Below, in pieces: positions 22,586 through 34,214 of a DNA stretch of 64,000 nt. A model generated the notes under the pieces. The model searched no databases and was not told the DNA's origin. It saw only the letters and a list, made by a program, of their open reading frames with translations. This DNA comes from Batrachochytrium dendrobatidis JAM81 (taxonomy: Eukaryota > Chytridiomycota > Chytridiomycetes > Rhizophydiales): the NCBI RefSeq assembly GCF_000203795.2, contig NW_006281101.1:227142-291141 (forward strand), in the 5' to 3' direction. Numbering within the stretch: position 1 is the first letter of the stretch; each line of letters begins with the position of its first letter. The position numbers and the translations under genes were made by a program.

Positions 22586-23461
22586 TCAATCGGATGATTC
22601 ATCATCTTCGGATAGCTCTGCAAGTGATCCAAGCTTATCCATAGATTTGGAAAAATCTCTTTGTTTAGTGGAACCAGATCCATACGGTGTCTCTGGTGAT
22701 AGTTGTGATTCTCGACGTTTTCGTTGTTTTCGTTGTGTATTAGCTGTTTGGCCAAAACCCTTTTTGCATCCTGATGATTGTCCTTCACATAATGTTTCGA
22801 GGTAACCACCAACGGTAGAATGTGAGAGGATAAGCAAAAACTGCTTTTCAAGTAATCCAACATTGCAAGGCCCTCCGAAAACGAGCTTCACGAGCTGTAT
22901 TTTAATGACCTTCAGCTGACCTTCAAGACGAGTACTCTCAGCTTTGCACTTTTCATCCTCTTTTTCAAAATCTAAATATAGGAAATATTGGCCCTCGAGA
23001 TCAAGCATATACTTTTCCATTTCATTATTGTGATCATGACTTGAATCCTCATTTTCCAGTTCAAGTTTCAAATCGGTAACCTTGTTTTCCAGTTTCTTTA
23101 CCAGTTTCTTATGCTCGAAAAATTGAGATTCTATCAAGTCACATACTTTTTTTTGTTTAGGACAATCCTGCTTTAGTTTTGTGTATTTTTTGAGCAGGTC
23201 CTTGATTTTGTCTGGAAGTGAAGTAAGACCATGTAGCCCTATACCGTTTACATTAGGAATTGACAAAGGGCTAGATTCAGTACTTGTAGTCGCACTGGGA
23301 ATGGCTGTCAAAGTGCTAGATTCAGCATTTGTAGTTTCACTGGGAATAACTGTCGAGGTGCTAAATTCAGCATCTATAGTCGAACTGGGAAGAGTTGGAT
23401 TGGCTGTAGTAACCGAGCAAGCGACCAAAACTGATGACAATACAGCGATCGAGAATTTCAT
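22586..23461 (-). CDS. Small secreted coiled-coil protein, paralogue 2
   Basis: Single exon, 291 aa, ATG at 23461 followed by signal peptide MKFSIAVLSSVLVACSVTTA. A Ser/Thr linker contains a short in-frame repeat (TTNAESSTLTAIPSATTSTE). A long charged helical stretch (about residues 70-200; for example KKLVKKLENKVTDLKLELEN) is probably a coiled coil. The tail is basic then acidic (KQRKRRESQLSPE ... ELSEDDESSD). The layout, leader and upstream blocks match the gene at 15058-15705. The tail is private to this copy, so C-termini differ as in the protease-like pair. Function unknown; secretion inferred. Confidence 0.7.
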   Translation of the reverse strand: MKFSIAVLSSVLVACSVTTANPTLPSSTIDAEFSTSTVIPSETTNAESSTLTAIPSATTSTESSPLSIPNVNGIGLHGLTSLPDKIKDLLKKYTKLKQDCPKQKKVCDLIESQFFEHKKLVKKLENKVTDLKLELENEDSSHDHNNEMEKYMLDLEGQYFLYLDFEKEDEKCKAESTRLEGQLKVIKIQLVKLVFGGPCNVGLLEKQFLLILSHSTVGGYLETLCEGQSSGCKKGFGQTANTQRKQRKRRESQLSPETPYGSGSTKQRDFSKSMDKLGSLAELSEDDESSD

Positions 23462-23521
23462 TGTATTGGTTTGGCTGAGCAAGTTATAGATGGTTTTATA
23501 TGACAGCTCGGTTGTGGATTG

Positions 23522-23530
23522 TATTTATAT
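23522..23530 (-). promoter_or_regulatory. TATA element of secreted coiled-coil paralogue 2
   Basis: ATATAAATA on the minus strand, 61 bp from the ATG, the same spacing as in paralogue 1. Confidence 0.55.
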
Positions 23531-23569
23531 CTGTTGTTGGATGGATAGTATTAAAAGCGTGCTTCTTGA

Positions 23570-23660
23570 CTGACCGTCCTAAGGACTTGGCTTTATTGTC
23601 AGGGTTGTTGATTTGTTATTGTCAAACTTTGGAGGGATATCCCTTTATATGGTGATCCTC
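23570..23660 (-). promoter_or_regulatory. Conserved upstream blocks of secreted paralogue 2
   Basis: Counterpart of 15815-15890: CCGTCCTAAGGA and GGAGGGATATCCCTTTATA in the same order. Confidence 0.45.
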
Positions 23661-24087
23661 AATCTTGGTTAAGCCGTCACATATGTGTTCAAGCATCGTA
23701 TAGTTAATTATGTAGGTTCTCATCCGTTTATACCCTAAAAAGGGTTAGTGTGCCACAATATAATAAAATAAGCACATGCCAAGTAAAATTATATGTAACT
23801 GAGCTGACATCCAATTATTAGCTGGTCATCAATATGTGCTGTGATGTTCCGTGTTTTTCAATATGTGTTGTGGTTGGCATGATTCAAACATGTCGTGGTT
23901 TAGTGATATTTTGCATTCAACTCGACACAATCAATCATCACTGCATATTACTCAGTAATTCAATCAATCAATTGAATCAATACAATGTAGTTCATGTTGC
24001 AATCACAATGTCACATTGATGATCAATGACTTGCAACTGTTGTGTTGACATTGTATATTGTGTGCTACTATATAGTTGTATCAACCA

Positions 24088-24165
24088 CACATTATGATCA
24101 TATGTCATGGTTGACTCGTATTCTGGATTGATACACTCATTCCATCACTCGAACAACTCGTTGTA
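24088..24165 (-). repeat. Inverted repeat, right arm
   Basis: Reverse-complement partner of 21821-21900, about 90 percent identical by eye over the best 60-70 bases. Confidence 0.7.
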
Positions 24166-24766
24166 TATCAGCTGCATATACCAATCACTGATGCAATTGA
24201 TGATGATCGACTAGTCAATCAATTGGATATCAACGGCAATGTCAGTTTATTACTACATGAATACTTGCAGCTGTGGTCTGAGTTCAGTCAGTAATATTGG
24301 TCAATTGTACTGCAACACGGTCAATGGAATGCTGGTGATTTGTTGTGCTGCCTGACTGCGTTTATGGTGTCGATCAATGTCAGCAGTAATGCATTTGTAT
24401 TGGTCATGACTTGTGTGCAATGATCTGGCAGTATTGTGATGTATGATATCATGATCAATGCAAAATATCATTTGATCAAGCACGGCAATTGTGATTGTGA
24501 TTACAGTCTAGAATTGGATGTGGAATACAATCACAATCGCAATTGGCAGGATATTGGGTGACTTTGAAATAACCATTATTGGTAGTTCAACCTGGATATA
24601 CACCAAGAACAACCAACTGTCGAATAGTTGTCAATATGTGAATAGACTATATTTGAATCTGCGTGATAGCGAGTCATTGGATAACCTGATTTATATACAA
24701 ATTGACCAACAAATCACAAATGGGATCAATTTAAACACTGCACAAATGGATGCTGTTCACAAAGTA

Positions 24767-24893
24767 TGACCAACTGAACAATCAGTCAAGTATTTGGTAT
24801 ACAGTGACAGTGTATGCTGTAATAATGGATTGTAGGTGTGATGATAACTATCCATAATCAAGGCAATAATCTGACACTATCTGATTACTGGAT
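24767..24893 (-). repeat. Inverted third copy of the unit-end dispersed repeat
   Basis: Reverse complement of about 5741-5862 and 13943-14047; shared words include AAGTATTTGGTATACAGTGA and CAGTGTATGCTGTA. It shows that the right boundary of the duplicated unit coincides with an element present elsewhere. Confidence 0.75.
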
Positions 24894-24949
24894 ACATTAC
24901 TGCAATCAGAGAAATCAACACAGAATATTGCAGAGGCCAACAACTAGTT

Positions 24950-25830
24950 TTATTGCAATGTTTGCATTTCTTTTACTAGCTCATCATACAGTGGTTTATG
25001 ATCTTCATGCATTCTCCCTACAAATCTTGCATATTTCAGGAGTGTAGTAACTATTTCCATGCCAATCGCCAATACCATAATGTTTAATTTGTAGAAAAGG
25101 AATTGAATGCTCTGTTTATTGTATTCACAAATGGAACATGGAATAAAAGCTGAATGCCCAAAGCGGCATATGCATCTGTCTCAATAAACTCTACATTCTC
25201 TACACTTGCCCAATTTCATTATATGCTGAATTCTCAGATGTTTAGTGCAAGAATTATTCACTTGCATGACAGTCATCGTTATCATCAAAACCATTGTGTT
25301 GCCAATACATGAATCAACGTTTTGATGTTTGCCTCAAATTTTATTCGAGCCATCTTGACATAATGAAGCGATCAAGTTTAGATCGTTTCCAAGTAATGCA
25401 TCAACAAATCTGACATGCATTCAATCAGGTTAGTGCGGTCTGACTTGAACGTAACCAAAATATGCATTGTTTACACATTGGACAACAATACATTAGCCTA
25501 TCTACATTCATGGACAGTACTGAGTGTAAGGATCAATTCAGGATTGTCGACTAGAACCAATATGAGAATAACTCCGTGTCTCATCTTTGCACTAGCATAT
25601 ATATGGCACATGTCCAGTTGTATTAATGCAAAGGCTAATATTAAAAATTAGTCTAAATAAGCCATTCCGACCAATCTTGGGTATGTGATCCCAATCAAAT
25701 CATTTTCGACGAGCATCCAACAAGGATTTAATTCAGTCAAGATTGATGAATCGCTTGCTCAACATCAAAACTGCTTTAAACCCAAAAATGCCATTTCAAG
25801 CAACAGGTTTAAAATGTGTATGAAAGGAGT
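24950..25830 (-). CDS. Unrecognised intron-rich gene (3' part, tentative)
   Basis: Several short minus-strand open blocks look like exons of one conserved gene. They read FDVEQAIHQS, ELNPCWMLVENDLIGITYPR, MRHGVILILVLVDNPELILT, SDRTNLIECMSDLLMHYLET, ARIKFEANIKTLIHVLATQ, NVEFIETDAYAALGIQLLFH and a final LLKYARFVGRMHEDHKPLYD block ending in a TAA at 24950. They are helix-rich with Leu/Ile spacing typical of solenoid proteins. I could not join them with consistent splice phases or name the family, and the 5' end is unknown. It sits tail-to-tail with nothing and 0.36 kb downstream of the AP-3 sigma stop on the same strand. Confidence 0.35.
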
Positions 25831-26184
25831 TCAAGTCAATCACCACACATGACTGTTTAAAGTGAGTTCCTGTTCAAACCAAACGATACTACACGGTGTT
25901 CATTATATACTATTCATGTCATTCAAATATGCGAGTTTGCTGACAAGATTCAACACGTGGTAATAGTTTAATAGATGTTACTGTATGCACGCAGTACTTT
26001 ATAGTAAGAGTAAAATATATAGTTATGCTCCAATGTATCTGTACAGGTTGACCACACAATTGTCTCGATAAACCATTACAAGCGCAAACTCGGAATAATA
26101 TTGTCACATGGCCCATTTAGCAATCATTCCATTTAGTATTATCGCTAGAATATTTGAAAATTCCAATATTAATATTGATTGAAA

Positions 26185-27367
26185 CTATCGATGCGTTGCA
26201 GACGACTTGCGTGTATGTGTTGTCGACATGATTTCTTGAATATTGGTTTCCAGCACCTAACAATCATATTTTCAACAAGTTTAAAATACTGGAGAATGTT
26301 TAAATATTCTCGTGAAAACAAACTTTATCAAGTCAGATATTTACCAATCCACCTGATATGACTTCACCAAGAATCTGGGATACATCCTCTGGTCTAAAAA
26401 TCTAATCGGTCATATCAGTTAGTATCACAAAATTGAAAAGTCATCAAAGTTTTCAATACAACCCAATATAGCTTACCAGATCCAATTCGCACACATTGAC
26501 AAACGTTCTATCCAAAGCTTCAACAAACACCTACACAATCAAGAATAGATGCACTGTCATTTGAATGTGCTTGCATAATGTCCAGACATACTTGAATGTA
26601 ATAGATAGTGTACCTGAATCAAATCCAAAATTCCTACAAAAATAATTCATATCTGTTAATAAAAACCTGCCAGGAAACTCGGTTTTACAACACTTGACAA
26701 ACGAGTTTACCTAGTTCGCTCTCTGATGCATCTGCAACAAATACAAAATAAAGTGCTACAGAGATTGTTTCATATCACAACTATCAGCAATGAAAATAAA
26801 AGCACCAGCCGTCATCTCGTTGGAAAAATACACATACTTGCATAATGCTACATCAAAAATACAAAGTGCTGAATGAATACAAGCTATTTATATTTAAAAA
26901 TAGGGATCCATCTAGCAACGATAAGCTTACCCTGTATATAATGAGAACATCCTCGCCTAGCAACGCACCACCGCTTAGAAAGTTGCATACAGTGTTTGGA
27001 CTAATACATAATGTTTGCAAACCAGTCAATCTAATCAACAAGATCCAAGACATGACATTTTACAATGCAATCTATGATTCAAATCCTAATAAATCTTACC
27101 GCTTGTGTACTAGTCTATGAACTTCTTTGAGAAGACATTGCTGTCGACCAATATCCTATAATCATTTTTTCAAATTAAAGTTGGTCATCCAAGTGCATTC
27201 ATCGATATTCTAGATGGATGCAAAGATATGTACAGGCCAATTGGTGTTGCAGTGGTCCGTGTGAATCAATGGCATTCAAGAATAATCAAACCACACACCA
27301 TCTGTTGATACCAGTTCATTAGTCTGGGCTTGCCTTGATTATTGAATATAAGTACTGCCTTGATCAT
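26185..27367 (-). CDS. APS3: AP-3 adaptor complex sigma subunit
   Basis: Nine small exons (27367-27299, 27155-27100, 27000-26931, 26815-26782, 26731-26711, 26633-26614, 26530-26477, 26401-26345, 26256-26185), all GT-AG and phase-consistent, give 150 aa. It starts MIKAVLIFNNQGKPRL, as sigma adaptins do, and contains the AP-3-type PNTVCNFLSGGALLGEDVLI, ASESELGILDLIQVF, VNVCELDLIFRPEDV and VLETNIQEI. AP-3 sorts cargo from Golgi/endosomes to the vacuole; sigma is its smallest core subunit. The linker after exon 1 is two residues shorter than in animals. The tail after VLETNIQEI is only 14 residues. It is divergent from the MORN5 gene, whose ATG lies 158 bp away. Confidence 0.88.
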
Positions 27368-27525
27368 GATAATCCAGTCACGCAGATTCGATGCGTTGGA
27401 TTGTTAAACTCGTAAAAGTGAAATTTAATCACTCATCACGTGATTGACATTGAGAATATTAGCTTTAGGTTGGCAGTTGGCTGATTTGGTGGTTTTAAAC
27501 CAAATTCTCATCAGAAAACATTGAA

Positions 27526-28291
27526 ATGACATTCAACGGATCTCCGTTTGATGCACAAATAGTAAATGACAGGTAGTGTGACAATTGTCTTGCATCCACC
27601 AGTGTTTGTCCATCGATTCCATCAGTCTAGTCGCGACTGAAATAACTCGATTACGAATTGCATTTTACTAAAATATAATAGGATCGAAGGAGATGGAATG
27701 TACACTTTTCCAGATGGCAATGTCTACGCTGGACAATTCAAAGATGGCCAGTATGTATACTCGATTAAACTGCAACATCATATTTCTCAAGCTGAAAAAA
27801 CAGTTTGCTACTTGCTATGAATTATATCGACTACAAACCCATTGTGTAGGTTTCATGGATCAGGAACCATTTATTTTTGTAATGGTGGAAAGCTGAGTGC
27901 AACCTGGACATACGGTGTTGCGTCCAATGTAAGAACATTGACTGTGATCTCAAATGCATCATCACAATTGAACTTGATGAATAACTGTCGTATTGTTCAG
28001 ACTCAATACACGTTTGCAGATGGATTAGTCTATGCCACACAGGATTGGACATATTGCACTAGCCAAGATCGTCGGTTTTACTCGGAGCGAGTAAATGGAT
28101 TCATTCCAGGACATCCACAATTAAGCAATGATCCAAACGAAAAACTAGTTTTGCCAATCATGACAAAAGATAAAGGGTATTGTTACTATGCAAAATCGGA
28201 TGGAATGATTCATCCATTTGATTGCAAAAGTCAAGGCAGGAGTCCTGATGATAGCGAAATGCAGTGGATATCAGCCAGAATATTGACATGA
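27526..28291 (+). CDS. MORN5: MORN repeat-containing protein 5 homologue
   Basis: Exons 27526-27572, 27682-27750, 27850-27928, 28001-28291; 161 aa. MORN units are visible in EGDGMYTFPDGNVYAGQFKD and FHGSGTIYFCNGGKLSATW. They are followed by the MORN5-specific YTFADGLVYATQDWTYC, DRRFYSERVNGF and a C-terminal EMQWISARI block. Length and order match animal MORN5 (about 160 aa). MORN5 is found in organisms with motile cilia, so a role in the zoospore flagellum or cell cortex is inferred. The third intron stays open in frame, but dropping it restores the conserved NG-A-x-x-TYTF spacing. It shares a short promoter with AP-3 sigma. Confidence 0.85.
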
Positions 28292-28422
28292 TTGGGTTGA
28301 GTCGAGTAGATTGAGACTTGAAATAAATGATGGTCAACTTCAAATAAAAATGACGAGCAAATCGACAGATTCGAGTATCCATAAATTGTTGGACTTGGAA
28401 ACTCTTCAAGCACAAATAATAA

Positions 28423-30099
28423 ATGTACGGATCATCGTCTAGCCAAAAACATGTCCGTAGTCTCAAGGATATGGACAATAACAGGAATAAAGACACGGAC
28501 ACTCTGCAATCCTCCAGCCATCCTCATCTCTCTGCCACCAGTCCAATTCCTCTCAGTCGAGAACTTCTTGGTCAATTCCAGGTTGCCAAAGTCTTCAAAG
28601 ACAACTCTCGCCATATCACATCTATTGACTTTGATGCTGATGGATACAGCTGTGTTACTGCTTCCGAGGATGAATCAATTCGGATATATGATGTGCGCAG
28701 TGGAAAGTAAATACTGTTTCTTGGATGACTTTATCATGTCGACAATCCATTCGCTACTCGGATTAATGTTTCGAGTATTTCAATAGGAGCCGTAATTGTA
28801 TATACAGTAAAAAGTACGGATGTGCCTTGGCTCGATTCACTCATCGATCAACCAATATTATTTATGCTTCTACAAAAGAAGACGGTGAGTCGTAGACGGC
28901 ATCACTATTGGATCTTTCAACATCAACTATCCTGACCAAGTATTGACTGTTCACCTTGTATGATTGGAGTTATTAGACGCACTGAGGTACATGTCACTGC
29001 ATGATAATAAATACCTTCGCTATTACAAAGGGCACAAAAAGCGGTAGGATTGATGTTGTAAAGCCTTTTAGGCATAGATCCATAGCATACAAATCCATCC
29101 AACTCATCATTTTGTAGTGTCGTGTCGCTTGTCATGTCGCCACAAGATGATAGTGTTCTTTCTGCAAGTCTCGATGACACGGTCCGGTTCTGGGATTTAC
29201 GATCTCCAAACTGCCAGGTAACACTTTGATGTGTAATACGCAGCGTTTGCTGCATTGTCGAGACTGATGGTCATCAGCTAATCAATGGACATTCCACCTG
29301 CTCAACTATTACAGGGACTCATGCACACTGACGGAGGTCAACCGTGCTTGGCATTTGATCAAGGTGGATTCATCTTTGCAGTTGGACTTGGTTCCTGTAA
29401 AATTCTCCTTTACGATATCAAAGAATACAACAAGGTATTTTTGATTCGCGTTATGCTAATCCGCCTGTTATGTATAGGACTGGTCTATTTTGCTCATCTG
29501 TATTGGTATTGTTATGTAGGGACCATTTGCTACTTTTCCCATAAAAGATCCAATTACTTTAGATTTTGCTGCAGAATGGACACACATGTCATTTTCAAAT
29601 GATGGAAAATTGATTCTCATCTCAACCACATCTAATGTCATGTACATTGTTGATGCATTCAATGGAGGAATTAAGCACCGACTTACGGGTCATATGAATC
29701 AGATGGGCATGGCATTTGAAGCATGCTTCACACCAGATGCGGAGTTTGTAATCGGAGGTACTATTTGTATAGTCAGGATGCTGCATAGATCTGATTCAAC
29801 GTGAAAACCTTTTATTAATTTATATTACCGTGATTTGACTCGATAGGATCACAAGATGGAAAAATACACTATTGGGAAGTCGAAACTGGAAACCATATTC
29901 ATGCCTTGGAATGGCATCACGAGCCACCAAAAGTTGTTGCATTTAATCCAAAACATCTCATGTTTGCAAGTGCCGACACAAATCTAGTAAGTTTCAATGG
30001 TTTAGTGGGGTTTTATTTAGTTTGTGAATAGATCTGATTTGTTTTGCATGACTTGGACTGCTATCTATTTTACAGGCTTTTTGGATTCCATCAATGTAA
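28423..30099 (+). CDS. WDR82: WDR82/Swd2-type WD40 protein
   Basis: Exons 28423-28706, 28787-28884, 28977-29043, 29118-29217, 29315-29434, 29520-29757, 29847-29986, 30076-30099; 356 aa. A 50-residue Ser-rich N-terminal extension precedes WD40 repeats. Family-specific text includes [66 protein letters not shown], and [12 protein letters not shown], with a terminal AFWIPSM. Swd2/WDR82 is a nuclear subunit of the Set1/COMPASS H3K4 methyltransferase and of transcription-termination/phosphatase complexes. The assignment rests on these motifs; the N-terminal extension is longer than in animals and yeast. Confidence 0.88.
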
Positions 30100-31146
30100 A
30101 CGGATACTCGATGACTTTCAGTGCATATTTTTAAACGTGTTGGGTTTTGGCTGTAATAAATACCATTATTTAGCATTCACTTCATTTGAGATTTGAACTG
30201 TAGGACATATATAGCAATGTGTAATTTGACTGAGCTGAAATCTTGTTTTTGTTTATGCAAGTTTGGTATCTCATTTTCAGAAACAATGTTTTCGACGTTC
30301 CTTGACCATCATTCATTTGTAAATGCGTTGTGGTCTGAGATTTGGGTATTGATTCAAATGATAGATATTGAGGATTCCATGCTGGTATTTTGACTTTATT
30401 GCAACACTATGTTCACACTGGATGGATTCGTGAGTGGAAATGTTAAATCCATGATTATCCATTCATCTTAGGTTTGTAGAATTCATCAAGAATTGATTGT
30501 GCTGATGTTCCATGTAGTTGGGTCAATACTAACAGGTTTATTAGTCGATCCTGCATGACAATTCTCAGTCTGAACACCACATTGTCTCTACAATACAAGT
30601 GCATTCATCAGTTTACTCAGTGCAATGATTGCATGATTGTTTTCAAAACAACATTTGTGGGTCAATCCGATACACTCCATCATTAGACGAGTGTAATACG
30701 TTTATCATGTCGCGTAGTTTATCTGAACTGCATAACTAACCACCCAATGCATAACTTCCTATTGCTAATGGTGTTTTGTTAGATTCATTAACCACCATAC
30801 TCCAATCATCATCAATCACAACATTTATGCCTACGCAGTTGATTCACTTGTTTTCACAAACTATATATTTCACTTTTAATGGTATATATTACTAGCTACG
30901 TTGTAATGGCGTGTCTCGATGACTTTTCAAGAAATGTATGTGCTGTTTATTGCTAGACTCATGACAGTCTCCACTACCACTATCCAATCTAGACATAAAT
31001 ATATAATCAACATCGTAGTATACAGTAGTCGTTGTATACTACTGTGGCATCAGTGTGTAATAGTACGAGTAGAGGTCCAACGGTTAAGCATTCAACAACC
31101 CTATTTTATTTAGTTCGCAATAATCCATTCAAGAAATATCCAATTT
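30100..31146. other. Intergenic, convergent 3' ends
   Basis: About 1 kb between the convergent WDR82 and RPN3 genes. No supported gene; AT-rich, probably 3' UTRs plus spacer. Confidence 0.5.
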
Positions 31147-33954
31147 TTAGAAATCAGCCATATCTCCCTCATGATCATCCAGCTCTCCTTCGACAATATC
31201 TTGAGCAAGCTTCCGTTCTTCAGCTAAAAGTGCATTTGCCTCTTCAAGATCCTTGAGATGGGCATCATGGGGGAAACGAAGCGCCTTGATTGAGTAGTAT
31301 CATCAATAGAAATTTAAAATTCATTCTGTATTGATGGAATAGGATACACATTGAACAAGACCATTCTAATCAAGCAAGCATATTTACCATGACGGATTCG
31401 TTGTGCAGGCCAAGACAAAAGCTAATGCGCTGGTGGAATGCATGCTGAGGCTCATTTGTCGAATACAGATCCACATTTTCCTATTTTTAAAGATAGTTAG
31501 CATGAGCTGTCATCACAATCAACTACAGATACATGTCATTCAAATACACTCAATAGTAACTTACATTAGACTTCATAAATCCCTTTTCATGATCAATGGT
31601 GGCATCAATTACTCCATCGCGGATCGACTAGATGGATACCAGTAAGTGACGGTTTACAATACACTTTAAAAAATCAAGCAGTACAATGTCCTCACCTTGG
31701 CAACAATATACTCGGCATCTTCCTCACTATCCAGCTGAAGTTTTAGACATATATCACGCAGCGAGATACGTGAATAAGCAAGCGAAATACGACGCACTCC
31801 AGCCTTGATAACATTGTGACGCAAACGAAGGATAAGTGTTAGGTTCTTGTCGGCACGAAACACGTTGCCATAAGTAGAGAGAGTCTCTTGAAACTTGGAA
31901 AGATCTCCGATTCGCACGGCTTGAGTAATCTGCAGATATGGAACAAGTGCCTTGCGCAACTTGACTTCTCTAAACAGTGCACGCTCGGGAATTTCTCCCA
32001 TTAATAGCTGCACGATAATAGATAGTTTGGTAACCTGGACACATTGATAGACCACAAAAAGCAATGTTATTAAACTGCAGTGCATGATTTGATTTGAAAT
32101 ATTAGTATCAAGTTTCAAGCCCAATAAAACTTACAGTCTGCTGAAACCCAGCAGTGGCATTAGTTTGTGGACCCTTTCGGATTGCTTGAAGAAGATGACG
32201 GTGTGACTCGGAATAGTCCAACTGAATGGCCCGAATACGGCCTGCGATTTCAATTCAAAATTTACAATTAAATTTGTAATAAACAAGCCATATTATTCAA
32301 ATACCAGGTGAATCCTTACCAAGATAGTAGGTGTACCGAGCAGCCTGATTGTTACCGACGGTCTCGGGAAAAGATGCCTTGGATACAAGTTTATCGGCTT
32401 GATCAACAAGATTTAAGCTCAAATAATGTCTCAAGAGAACATTAAGAGTGGTAGCCTACAAATATATCCAACACAAACATTAGCTGCTGGTTTCTAGCAT
32501 ATTTAAAGCGTAGTATTTCCTGGTTACCTGAGTCTCGTCATCTTGACGGAGTGATGCCGTGCGGTGAGCAGCAAGAAGAATACTAGAACGTTACAAATGC
32601 AATATTTAAAGATTAAACCGTATTTTGACTGTAGAAATAAACCAAAGCAAATACATACGGACGAATCTCTTCAACCTTTCCAGCAATCTCGTAAAAGCGT
32701 GCATAGTAGAAATAGAGACGACCAGAAATTGGATCCAAAGTACGGAGATTCAGTGATTGCACCATGCTTGTCAACTGACCAGTAAGTGAAGTACCCTATT
32801 TATCACAAAATCATAGTTTCAGAATAGGTATTCTAAATGGCTATGTTATTGTATATCTACATGATGCAATATGATGAACCTTGGAGTACAGTTTTTGGTC
32901 GTGGAAATAAACAGCAACTAAAAGACCGAGGAAAATTCCCGATTCTGGCACAGAGGTCTTGGCAGGAAGTTTTGCGCCTGGGGTGTCAATGTCCATATCG
33001 GCCTTGGCAGACTTCTGAGTCTATATTCACAGAAAGTCACATTTAGTTGCATAGATTGACCACTGTCAAATTAGAAAACTAGAAATATAAAGATACAACT
33101 TACAGATTCAAGTGCATCGACAAGGATTTTGCGAACTTGGTGGTCTAAAAAAGGACAAACACATTAGTCACGTATCTATAGTTGTCTTGACAAAAAAAGT
33201 ACCTTGAGCCAAGTTTTCCTGAACTGCCTTGAGCAGCAGCTCGCTGGTAAGACGAGGACGAATAGAAGATGTACCGCGCAGTGCACGAGTAATGAATCGA
33301 GATTCGGAAGATACACCCCTCTCAACTAGCATTATTGCTTGCCTGACATCTGTAATTCAATGATGAAAAATCATGATCCGTATCGGATTAAATATGGTTA
33401 GCAGAAGATTCAATGAGATAGACCACAGCACATGTGGATACAAGTAGAATCTTCAAGATCAACAGGATTCATAGGACAGATTATGGCGCGTTTCAATGAG
33501 CAGTATTCTGGACAGTATAAAACTGCAGGTTTGAACTAGTCAACGATGGACATTTAAATCCGACAACTCAACATCATGTATAAACACACTCAGTCAACAA
33601 TAAACCAGCATTTGCTACTGACAGGACTTGACAAGAACGACAAACAACATTCCATGGTAGATTAATGTTGATATCTTCAAATGGGTTCAACCCTCCTTTC
33701 ACTTTGAACTAAAAGCCAGTCATCAAGTCAAGCAACAAACAGGCCAGATACTGTAATTGACAACTCTGATATCAACGAGCAGGAACCATATGGCATGAGT
33801 ATCCATCAACCAGATATACAATAAACGCACCAGAAAGAAAAGCAGCATTCTCAGTAGCAAGTTTCTCCTCTAAAGTAGGCTCTTTCACGCTAGCAATTAC
33901 ATCAGACTTTTCAGCAGTCTGCTTGGTGTTCTTCACAGCTTGCGATCCACCCAT
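31147..33954 (-). CDS. RPN3: 26S proteasome regulatory subunit Rpn3 (PSMD3)
   Basis: Twelve exons (33954-33831, 33349-33203, 33144-33104, 33020-32880, 32795-32659, 32582-32528, 32455-32320, 32241-32135, 32034-31696, 31627-31565, 31480-31388, 31284-31147) give 506 aa with all phases consistent. Helical repeats of the PCI family are followed by the winged-helix PCI core: [71 protein letters not shown]. The tail is acidic ([12 protein letters not shown]). Rpn3 is a structural lid subunit of the proteasome 19S particle. Length is close to yeast (523) and human (534). The first intron is nearly 0.5 kb, unusually long for this window. Head-to-head with peroxiredoxin, 260 bp apart. Confidence 0.92.
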
Positions 33955-34214
33955 CTTTGACTGTAATTTTATCAACTGGCGATGACTTGAAAAGTCGGAA
34001 TGGCCCAGGGGTTAGTCACGTGTGATCATTCACTTTTTGGATCTGACTGCAGAGTGTTGGCAAGCTAATCGCACTCGTATCAATGCGTTTAGAACAGCTC
34101 GATACACTCGTACAATCATCTCTGTTTTCGGTTTACTCGATCGAGCCAGATGTGAAGTTGGAATGAAAATCAACCGAGTTGATCAAATCCAACTTTACTC
34201 GACAATCATCAACC

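Larger units (their letters stand above)
23661..24949. other. Gene-free stretch at the end of the accessory part
   Basis: No supported gene. It contains the right arm of the inverted repeat (24088-24165) and an inverted third copy of the unit-end repeat (24767-24893). Confidence 0.45.
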
